Source: Niabella sp. (GTDB taxonomy: Bacteria > Bacteroidota > Bacteroidia > Chitinophagales > Chitinophagaceae). From it: a stretch of 36,642 bases of DNA. Location of the stretch: contig JAGIAQ010000007.1 in assembly GCA_017744795.1 (NCBI GenBank), positions 14,592 to 51,233 on the forward strand, given 5' to 3'. The notes below the pieces were generated by a model. That model saw nothing but the letters and a program-made list of their open reading frames with translations, searched no databases and was not told the origin of the DNA. A program made the position numbers and the translations under genes. Of the stretch, positions 9,901-15,958 are shown one piece after another (within the stretch, counting starts at the first letter, position 1; each line of letters opens with the position of its first letter).

Positions 9901-10165
9901 GCTGCAAATAACCGACAGCAGTAATGACCAGTATAGCATGATCCGGGGCGCTTAAAGAAAAGGAACCGGCGTCGTTCGTTTTGGTGCCCGAGGTAGATCC
10001 TTTTACAAAAACGGAGGCGCCAATAACCGGCTGGCCTGTCTTTGCATCTGCTATTTTGCCGGTTACTGTTTGCGTTTGGGCCATTGCAAAATGCGGACAA
10101 ATGGCAAGAAAAACCCACGAGGCGATCAAGCAGGTCCATTTTGGCAATCGTTTACTCTTTTTCAT
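6983..10165 (-). CDS. susC: SusC/RagA-family TonB-dependent outer-membrane transporter
   Basis: The 1060-residue protein has a signal peptide (about 1-29, ending FAMAQ), a carboxypeptidase-regulatory-like domain (about 33-112) and a plug domain that begins after the typical DQVVVVGYGSQKKATLTGSV stretch and contains SPRPGNEGLNFVIRGLSS and APLIVVDGTPALN. The long beta-barrel ends in a terminal Phe (FGVNIGF), as barrel proteins of this family do. It imports oligosaccharides across the outer membrane using TonB/ExbBD energy, with SusD as the lid. It is the first gene of the catabolic operon. A perfect 12-bp palindrome lies 21 bp upstream of its start codon. No sign of truncation or of an anti-sigma signalling extension was seen. 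Confidence 0.97.
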   Translation of the reverse strand: MKKSKRLPKWTCLIASWVFLAICPHFAMAQTQTVTGKIADAKTGQPVIGASVFVKGSTSGTKTNDAGSFSLSAPDHAILVITAVGYLQQEVSANARLDNLLLEPGSKDLDQVVVVGYGSQKKATLTGSVETVSSKAFQDRAVTNIGLALQGETPGLVVTRTSPRPGNEGLNFVIRGLSSVNGSAPLIVVDGTPALNNFSFLNLNPDDIESISVLKDAAGSIYGSAASNGVILVTTKRGKGKTHYDIGSNTRFTTNGITGYSPNMQQYATMWIDANKEEATPNWWVWGTKDNLLKMQQGVEGAYHFATWPNVDYFIFNTNRIKELFATRYSYQNNLSISGGTDKSAYRLSFLMADNKGNLATAYDGQKQYNLRFNYDIKLSDRLKLETGVSVVDAKTSTPSVGLDATLYANDMPFFPAKNPFGQWFPVFNGVDGGANRNPAALTSDGGRDNQNSLTGRVDLKATYQIVKGLSLEAKASMQNERFTEDKYILAVPIYNWYGTRQTGWAGGIDTTKTSYYAKSWTSTLQYYSALLRYNTSFKQLHNISAFAGIEAQKTDYKWIDANRVGFTDLGVENISLASTAVQTNNGFSSQYGNYAYLGRFNYNYAEKYLLELQGRIDGSSRFAAGHKFQNYGGASVGWVFTKEDFLSDLNPVLNFGKLRASYGTSGNQATGLGEFDYLSLVKIGTTVLGLPAALQNSSSLLNNGIISYDRTWERVKMKNIALDLGFLKNRLNTTFEYFGKDNIGMLVNVNYPSVLGGAAPKTNSGHFSTKGWEAILKWDDHVKDFAYNIALTLSNTTTKVTGVQGADSYSPGKMGIVNGYPYQPWFVYKTDGYFKDQADVDAYYAKYGSSPDLAGLPQNNAAVALRPGDTKKMAGTGGTITGSGNGTSSLVYAGDGTPHYTFGTNLGASWKGFDISAFFQGQLKQLIMRSGWMSYPFNALYTNQNPSFLGKTWTTDDPNASYPRLTVNPTRAKWDYANNDFMLQNNRYIRLKALIVGYNLPQAWIRKLKLEKVRIYFSGNDLWELAHIKDGFDPEMGETSQNSGYPFARTWAFGVNIGF

Positions 10166-10186
10166 ATAATAATTGTTGTTGTTTTT

Positions 10187-10198
10187 TAAATCGATTTA
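10187..10198. promoter_or_regulatory. Candidate LacI-type operator before susC
   Basis: TAAATCGATTTA is a perfect 12-bp palindrome with a central CG, the usual design of LacI-family operators. It lies in the 48-bp gap between lacI and susC, 21 bp upstream of the susC start codon, where a bound repressor would block transcription into susC. A near copy followed by the same AGCT lies upstream of lacI at 11303-11317. Operator function is inferred from symmetry, position and recurrence. Confidence 0.55.
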
Positions 10199-10213
10199 GC
10201 TGTGGTTAAATAA

Positions 10214-11242
10214 TTATACAAGTGGTTTTACTGAAGATTCCCTTCTGATGAGCTGCGCCGGCAATACGATGGTGCGGGGTTCGCAGATCCGTTCTGCGGT
10301 AAGCGCTTCTCTTATATTTTGAACGATCGCCCTGGAGATCTCCCCTACAGGCTGTGCCACCGCTGTTACAGAAGGTGAGAATAAACTAAAATGAGCGTTA
10401 TCATCAAAACCCACTATACCGATATCGCTTCCGACTACCCATCCCAGGTCTTTTAAAGCCTGCAAACCCGCTATGGCCAGGTAGTTGGTGGCAAACAGCA
10501 CCGCTTCCATCGTCTTATTCTTCTTAAAAAAGTTTCTTATTTGTAGTGAGGTTTGATGAATATCCAGGTTATAAGGGATCTCCAGCAGGATCGTTTTCGA
10601 CTGTCCGGCCTGCGCCAGGGCATCCTTATATCCCAGCAACCGGTCGGCCATTTGCACCTGGTCGGAGCGCAGCGTAACAAAGGCCACTTCTCTATAATCG
10701 TTATTAAACAGCTCCATGGTGCCCATATAGGCACCACCCCGGTTGTCGATCATAATATTGCAGGTGTTCAGCGTCTTAAAATAGCGGTCGTATAAAACAA
10801 CGGGTTTGCCGGATTCAATTAATTCTGAGATCTCCTGCTCCAATCCCGGACTGGGCGCTATAATAAAGGCATCTACCTTATGCTCTTTTAACAAATCCAG
10901 GATAAGGCTGGCATCGGCAGTCTTATTTTTGGTGCTTATAAAAAGCAATTTATAGCCGCTGTTCTCCAACCCCATTTCCACACCTCTGGCGATGGAGGAA
11001 AAAAAAGCATCTGATATATCTTCCATCAGCATTCCAATCAGATTGCTTTTCCCCGTTCTGAGGCTTTGGGCGATAATATCCGGCTTGTAATTAATATGAC
11101 CTAAATGATCTTCCACCTTCTTAATCAGTTCACTGCTGATGCGATTTTCCTTCGCCTTACCATTGATGATGAAAGAAATGGTGGTGGCTGACACGCCCAG
11201 ATCCCTCGCAATCGTATGTATGGATTTCTTTTTCCTGATCAT
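10214..11242 (-). CDS. LacI-family transcriptional regulator
   Basis: The 342-residue protein has an N-terminal helix-turn-helix and hinge (about 5-60: HTIARDLGVSATTISFIING, then NYKPDIIAQSL) and a periplasmic-binding-protein-like sensor domain (about 63-335) with the typical LIGMLMEDISDAFFSSIARG and DIGIVGFDDNAHFSLFSPSVT segments. LacI regulators bind palindromes and release them when a sugar ligand is present. The gene lies directly upstream of susC in the same direction with 48 bp between. Candidate operators occur both before lacI and before susC, so it probably represses itself and the PUL until a breakdown product appears. The ligand is unknown. Having a LacI regulator beside a hybrid two-component sensor is unusual for a PUL. 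Confidence 0.95.
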   Translation of the reverse strand: MIRKKKSIHTIARDLGVSATTISFIINGKAKENRISSELIKKVEDHLGHINYKPDIIAQSLRTGKSNLIGMLMEDISDAFFSSIARGVEMGLENSGYKLLFISTKNKTADASLILDLLKEHKVDAFIIAPSPGLEQEISELIESGKPVVLYDRYFKTLNTCNIMIDNRGGAYMGTMELFNNDYREVAFVTLRSDQVQMADRLLGYKDALAQAGQSKTILLEIPYNLDIHQTSLQIRNFFKKNKTMEAVLFATNYLAIAGLQALKDLGWVVGSDIGIVGFDDNAHFSLFSPSVTAVAQPVGEISRAIVQNIREALTAERICEPRTIVLPAQLIRRESSVKPLV

Positions 11243-11244
11243 TT

Positions 11245-11314
11245 TAACAATCGTTAGTATGCGGCACTTAATCCGTTTAGCACTTTTTATTAGCTTTTGA
11301 GATAAACCGATTTA
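11245..11314. promoter_or_regulatory. Cluster of LacI-operator-like palindromes upstream of lacI
   Basis: Three related sites lie within 70 bp upstream of lacI. TAACAATCGTTA (11245-11256) is a palindrome with one mismatched pair, immediately before the start codon at 11242. TAATCCGTTTA (11269-11279) is an imperfect variant. TAAACCGATTTA (11303-11314), followed by GCT, is nearly identical to the perfect site before susC. All have a central CG. They fit autoregulation by the LacI protein; this is inferred. Confidence 0.5.
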
Positions 11315-11420
11315 GCTATATAAATGCAGCGGCTACGATTGCAATATTAAACTGTGAAATGAAGGACAAACGGTGGGTGGTTATCAAAAAAAGGGGGGTA
11401 AACTGACATTTTAGAAAAAA

Positions 11421-11460
11421 TGTCAATTATCAAATACCAATTTTAAAATGTTGATTATCA
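11421..11460. repeat. Imperfect direct repeat (12 bp, two copies) upstream of lacI
   Basis: TGTCAATTATCA (11421-11432) and TGTTGATTATCA (11449-11460) differ at two positions and start 28 bp apart. The second contains the odd palindrome TGATTATCA, which also occurs upstream of the hybrid sensor gene at 15877-15885. Spaced direct repeats are a common binding pattern for AraC-type DNA-binding domains such as that of the neighbouring hybrid sensor. The link to that protein is only inference. Confidence 0.35.
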
Positions 11461-11483
11461 GCTTATAGAAAGGAGACAAAGTA

Positions 11484-11509
11484 GCCAGGCCTGGCAAAAC
11501 GCAAATTTA
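11484..11509 (-). promoter_or_regulatory. Possible lacI promoter: TAnnTTTG box with GC palindrome at the start site
   Basis: Read on the minus strand, TAAATTTG (11509-11502) matches the Bacteroidota -7 consensus TAnnTTTG. A perfect 12-bp palindrome, GCCAGGCCTGGC (11495-11484), begins where transcription would start. No convincing -33 TTG was found, and the leader to lacI would be about 250 nt. The palindrome could be an operator or the top of a leader hairpin. Confidence 0.35.
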
Positions 11510-11563
11510 TTTCGGAACATTTTTTTTAAAATTCCTGCAGCAAGGATCGCTGAAAGAGGCCTG

Positions 11564-14500
11564 TTACCCGGCCTGCCCTTTATTCATGATATCTTTATTT
11601 ATTGTAAATTTATTAGCAAAGGGCTTGCGGTATTTTTTTATAAACTCAGAAGGGTTCATCCCAAATTGTTTGCTGAATTGCTCCCTGAAATAGCGGGCAT
11701 CAAAAATGCCGATAGTGGTGGCCACTTCGTTCACATTGGCAGTTGTATCAATAAACAACCGGGCGGCTTTTCTTAAACGGACAAAGCGGATAAAGCTATT
11801 GAGCGACTGCCCCGAAACGGCTTTTACCCTTTTGGTGAGCGCCGAATAGCTCATGCCTAAAGCGGCAGCCAGTTTTTTGCCAGTAAACTCCTCATCATCC
11901 AGATGTTCTTCCACCAGCCGGATGCAGGTTTCTAAAAATTGACGGTATTGCTCCGGGATTTTTGTATCCTGCGCGGTGAGGGTAATTTCATTATAGAAAT
12001 AGCGTTGCAGGCTGTTCTTATTCTTCAGCAGGTTGGCCACCCGGGCTAAAAGAAGCTCCTTGTCAAAGGGTTTAATGATATAATCATCTGCGCCTTGTTT
12101 TACGCCTTGTAATTTTAATGCATCGCTGGAAGTTCCGGTAAGTAATATCACGGGAATATGTCCCAGCACCGCACTTTCTTTGATCTTGTGACACAGGTCG
12201 ATACCACTTAATCTTTCCATTGTAATATCGGTTATAATGATATCTGGCAATAGTTTTCCCGCCAGGGCGAGACCATCGGTTCCGTTAGCCGCGTCATACA
12301 CTTGGTACCTCTCTTCAAAAATCAGTTTAAGGTATTCCCTGATCGTATCGTCGTCGTCAACAACCAGTACCGATTGTTTTTCACTGGCAACCAGGCCACC
12401 GGTATCTGCTGTTACAGCCGAACGCATCGGTACCACAGGTTCCTGTCCTTCCAGATCCTGCCTTATTTCCTGGAATACCGACGGCGCGGGAACATCCTGC
12501 TGCCCTAATTGCTCCTCACTAAAATGACCGGCTCCTTTCAATAAGTGTACCTCAAAAACAGCTCCCGTTTCCGCAGTGCCGGTATATTTTATATCGCCCT
12601 GATGGGCCAATGCAAACTGGCGGGCCAGGTACAACCCAATACCAAACCCGGGTTTTCCCCCGCCGGCCTGATAAAATTTTTCAAATATTTTTTCTGCACT
12701 GTTTACAGGAATGCCCGGACCGCTATCGGTGATAACAATATTCGCAGCTGTGACGGTGCCCATGATCGAAAAGACGATACTTCCCCCCGGGGGAGTATAT
12801 TTCAGCGCATTGGACAACAGGTTATAAAAAACAATTTCAAGTTTTTCCCTGTCTGCGTAAAGTTCAATTTCCGCTTCATTGTTATTAAACTGGTAACTGA
12901 TATTTTTTGCTTGTGCCTGTTGTACAAAACATAAATAAACTTCTTTACAAAGTTCGATCAGGTCCAGTTTAACCGGATGTATTTTATCCCATCCGGTTTC
13001 CTCCCGGCGAAACAGTAGCAGCTGGGTGGTGAGGCTCAGCATCCTGCGGGCATTCCGGTACACAATTTCCATTTCCCTTTCTTCTTTTTCGGGCAATAGC
13101 GCGCTTTTTTCCAGTATATCTTTAATGGGGTTAATGATCAGCGTCAGCGGTGTTCTAAACTCGTGGGAAATATGGGTGAAGAAGGATGCGCGGCGTTCGG
13201 CCACCTCCCGCTCCTTATCTGCAATAGCTTTTTCTGTTTCCCGCTCCGACTGCTCCAGCGCCCTTTGAGTACGCTCCGTTTCCAGTTCAGCAGCATCTTT
13301 TTCGTGCTCCGATTTTTCGAGGGCCAATTCAACGGCCGCTTTCTCCCGCTCGGCCTTCTGCCGCTGCACTTCCACTTTCTGCAAATCGACCTCATACTTT
13401 AATTGTGCCTGTTTTGAGCGGTATTTCAGATAACTATAAATAAGCACAGAGGCAACCGCTGCATAAATAAGATAGGCCCACCAACTGCGGTACCAGGGCG
13501 GGAATACCCTTACAACAACGGCGATCTCGTTTTTCCAATTGCCATTTCTGTCGGTACTTTTCACGCGAAAGACATAGCGCCCCTCCCTGAGATGCGTATA
13601 GCTGGCAGTGTGATTATTGCCTGCATAACTCCAATCCTTATCCCACCCATCCATCATATATGCATAGGATATCTTGTTGGGAACTGAATATTCCAGTGCC
13701 GCAAAGTTGAAAGTAAATACTGCATTATTGTAGGGAACCGCAATAGCCGTAATTGCTCCGTCCCCTGTTTTGCGGATATAGCCCGGCACTAATGCAATCG
13801 ATTTTCCATCCACTATAATACCTGTAATATGCAGCGGTGCATTGCCGCTGTCACTTCCAACACTATCAGGAAAGAAAAGGTTATATCCATTAATACCACC
13901 AAAAATAAATGCGCCGTCATGCAGCCGGGCCGCGGCATTAAAATGAAACTGGTCGCTTTCGAGTCCGTCACTGCGATAATAGTTTTTAAAACTGTGCTGT
14001 TGCGGATTGAATTTTGACAACCCATTAAAGGTGCCCAGCCAAAGATTCCCTTTACTATCGGGCAGGGTGGAGAAAATGCTATTATTGCTCAGTCCTTCCG
14101 TTGTAGTATAACGGGCAATGATTTGCTGTTGTTTCCGGTCGAATAAGACCAATCCGCCCCCTTCTGTTCCCAGCCATAAATGTCCCGCCCCGTCATCCGT
14201 AATCGTACGAATGAACTGCCCAATATAGAAAAACTGGTGCCGGTGATTTATTCGGTCGATCTTTACCAGATCCGTGATCCCGCCGCCCCAGAAATTCCCC
14301 TCCTGGTCTTCGTTTAATGAAAACAGATCTGACAATCGGTCGTCGAATAATTCAAAATCATCTTTCTCCCGGTTATAACGATAGAGCGCCCCCATGTCGC
14401 TTCCCCTCCGTAATGCAGACGCCCACAGCGTTTGATTACGATCCTCATAAAATGTATTAAACACTTTATTCGTTACACCTGTTTTTGTATTAATCGTTGT

Positions 14501-15817
14501 GTATCTTTTAAACGTTTGGGTTCCGGGCAACAACCGGCAAATACCGTTCGTAAACGTAGCCAGCCATATATTACCCAGGTGATCAATAGTAATATTATTA
14601 ATGTTGTCGCTCGCTATGGAATTGGGATTTGCAGCATCATATCTGTAATGGATAAAACGACCGGTGCTTTTATCCAGCAGGTTTAAGCCGTTATCCTCTG
14701 TTGCCACCAGCAGGTTGCCATTGGCCAGCTCAGCTACCGATGTAATAAAATTGCCAGATAAGCTATTACTATTTCCCGGCTCATGCCTTATGGTAGCGAA
14801 TTTGCTCCGATTCCCGTCCAGGACATTAATACCACCCCTTCTTGTGCCGATCCACAAACGCCCCTCCCTGTCTTTATATAACGAATAAATACCACTGCTT
14901 GACAGGTCATTGAGCCCGTCGCCGCCCGGCAGGTAACGCGTCTTCCCCTGTAATGGATCATAGATATTGAGGCCGCCGCCCATAGTGGCAATGAACAAAT
15001 TATTCGGAGCGTCAACGGCAAGGGCCATGGCAATATCGGCATTGAGCTTAATGAGGGGCTTTGTCACTTTGTTCGCCGTTAGGTCGTAGGTGTAAATGCC
15101 CTCGTTTGTAGCAGTCCATAATATATTGCCGGCCGCCAGAATGTTGTTAACATATTTTATGGTCCCGTTCAGCAATGTCAGCGACCGGTCTTTATAATTA
15201 AGATTACAGATACCTTTTCCCTGAACAAAGGCCAGGGTGCGTCCAAATTTATCGAAGCCCAACGCCTGCACGCCGTAGTGGTATACTTTTCTGCCAACAG
15301 AATCCTGAAACGGGATCTGAACGGCTTCAAGCGAAGCCCCGGGGCAGATCATAAGCCCTTTTAGCTCTGTTGCAATTAATATATTATTCCGCGCATCGCA
15401 CGCAATCGTTTTAATCACATCCCTGTCTAAACGGATGGTTTTATGCTCTATGACATTCTGATAATATACCGTCCGGAAAATATTACGCAACGGATCCAGC
15501 CGGCATACGCCCAGGCGGGTACCTAACCAAAGATTTCCCTGATGATCCTCGGTTATCCCATATATAACATTACTTAATAAGGAGGTAGTATCCCCGAATT
15601 TATTTTGGTACACTTTGAAGGAATAACCATCAAAACGATTGAGGCCATCTAATGTGCCAAACCACATAAACCCTTTTTTGTCCTGATAGATGGAACGAAT
15701 GGTTTCATTGGACAACCCCTGCTCAACTCCTAATTTACTTACAGGCAATTGAGCCATTGCAGCACCTGTTACCAGGAAAGGGAATATGACAGTAAATAAG
15801 CGCTTCAACGTACACAT
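11564..15817 (-). CDS. Hybrid two-component system sensor/regulator (HTCS)
   Basis: The 1417-residue protein combines sensor and regulator. In order: signal peptide (1-22); about a dozen two-component-propeller repeats (about 30-650, with recurring NLWLGT and LWIGTRRGGIN); a Y_Y_Y domain (about 695-772); one membrane helix (about 780-797); a long charged coiled coil (about 800-877); a histidine kinase with SHEFRTPL (His885) and ATPase boxes (NLLSNALKYT near 999-1008, DSGPGIP, GFGIGLYLA); a receiver (about 1148-1265) with phospho-acceptor Asp1197 and Lys1249; and an AraC-type helix-turn-helix (about 1305-1400). HTCS proteins sense periplasmic oligosaccharides and activate PUL transcription in the cytoplasm. 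All catalytic residues are present. It is transcribed towards the PUL and is probably its activator. The coiled coil before the kinase is longer than I expect for this class. Confidence 0.96.
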   Translation of the reverse strand: MCTLKRLFTVIFPFLVTGAAMAQLPVSKLGVEQGLSNETIRSIYQDKKGFMWFGTLDGLNRFDGYSFKVYQNKFGDTTSLLSNVIYGITEDHQGNLWLGTRLGVCRLDPLRNIFRTVYYQNVIEHKTIRLDRDVIKTIACDARNNILIATELKGLMICPGASLEAVQIPFQDSVGRKVYHYGVQALGFDKFGRTLAFVQGKGICNLNYKDRSLTLLNGTIKYVNNILAAGNILWTATNEGIYTYDLTANKVTKPLIKLNADIAMALAVDAPNNLFIATMGGGLNIYDPLQGKTRYLPGGDGLNDLSSSGIYSLYKDREGRLWIGTRRGGINVLDGNRSKFATIRHEPGNSNSLSGNFITSVAELANGNLLVATEDNGLNLLDKSTGRFIHYRYDAANPNSIASDNINNITIDHLGNIWLATFTNGICRLLPGTQTFKRYTTINTKTGVTNKVFNTFYEDRNQTLWASALRRGSDMGALYRYNREKDDFELFDDRLSDLFSLNEDQEGNFWGGGITDLVKIDRINHRHQFFYIGQFIRTITDDGAGHLWLGTEGGGLVLFDRKQQQIIARYTTTEGLSNNSIFSTLPDSKGNLWLGTFNGLSKFNPQQHSFKNYYRSDGLESDQFHFNAAARLHDGAFIFGGINGYNLFFPDSVGSDSGNAPLHITGIIVDGKSIALVPGYIRKTGDGAITAIAVPYNNAVFTFNFAALEYSVPNKISYAYMMDGWDKDWSYAGNNHTASYTHLREGRYVFRVKSTDRNGNWKNEIAVVVRVFPPWYRSWWAYLIYAAVASVLIYSYLKYRSKQAQLKYEVDLQKVEVQRQKAEREKAAVELALEKSEHEKDAAELETERTQRALEQSERETEKAIADKEREVAERRASFFTHISHEFRTPLTLIINPIKDILEKSALLPEKEEREMEIVYRNARRMLSLTTQLLLFRREETGWDKIHPVKLDLIELCKEVYLCFVQQAQAKNISYQFNNNEAEIELYADREKLEIVFYNLLSNALKYTPPGGSIVFSIMGTVTAANIVITDSGPGIPVNSAEKIFEKFYQAGGGKPGFGIGLYLARQFALAHQGDIKYTGTAETGAVFEVHLLKGAGHFSEEQLGQQDVPAPSVFQEIRQDLEGQEPVVPMRSAVTADTGGLVASEKQSVLVVDDDDTIREYLKLIFEERYQVYDAANGTDGLALAGKLLPDIIITDITMERLSGIDLCHKIKESAVLGHIPVILLTGTSSDALKLQGVKQGADDYIIKPFDKELLLARVANLLKNKNSLQRYFYNEITLTAQDTKIPEQYRQFLETCIRLVEEHLDDEEFTGKKLAAALGMSYSALTKRVKAVSGQSLNSFIRFVRLRKAARLFIDTTANVNEVATTIGIFDARYFREQFSKQFGMNPSEFIKKYRKPFANKFTINKDIMNKGQAG

Positions 15818-15840
15818 TATAGCAGATCAAGAATGAAGAA

Positions 15841-15848
15841 CAAATATA
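15841..15848 (-). promoter_or_regulatory. Promoter -7 box of the HTCS gene
   Basis: Read on the minus strand the sequence is TATATTTG, a full match to the Bacteroidota TAnnTTTG box. It ends 23 bp before the start codon at 15817, giving a leader of roughly 15-20 nt. No good -33 TTG motif is seen, which fits a promoter that needs an activator; two palindromes lie just upstream. Confidence 0.5.
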
Positions 15849-15875
15849 ACCAGGCTTTTGAATAATAATTAATTT

Positions 15876-15901
15876 CTGATTATCAGTGTACTAATATTAG
15901 T
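15876..15901. promoter_or_regulatory. Two adjacent palindromes upstream of the HTCS promoter
   Basis: CTGATTATCAG (15876-15886) is a perfect odd palindrome, and ACTAATATTAGT (15890-15901) is a perfect 12-bp palindrome; only 3 bp separate them. They lie about 28-60 bp upstream of the -7 box, where activators commonly bind. TGATTATCA recurs at 11452-11460. The binding protein is unknown. Confidence 0.45.
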
Positions 15902-15923
15902 CTGTTAGTAATTAACTTTTGGG

Positions 15924-15946
15924 GGTTGCAGTTTTTTTTTGCAACC
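15924..15946. terminator. Inverted repeat after the macroglobulin-like gene, possible weak terminator
   Basis: GGTTGCA (15924-15930) and TGCAACC (15940-15946) form a 7-bp stem around a 9-nt loop that is a single-base tract (A-rich on the transcribed minus strand). It begins 13 bp beyond the stop of the upstream minus-strand gene. There is no T-run after the stem in that direction, so it is not a standard intrinsic terminator. Confidence 0.3.
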
Positions 15947-15958
15947 TGAAACAGCCGG

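Larger units (their letters stand above)
11243..11563. other. 320-bp non-coding region between the hybrid sensor gene and lacI
   Basis: No plausible gene was found on either strand. The region holds three LacI-like palindromic sites near lacI, an imperfect direct repeat at 11421-11460 and a promoter-like box with a GC palindrome at 11484-11509, all listed separately. No clear terminator hairpin with a T-run was seen after the sensor gene. Confidence 0.7.

Noticed and set aside
15924..15946. A strong intrinsic terminator
   Set aside because: The stem is 7 bp and no T-run follows in the direction of transcription; kept only as a weak candidate.
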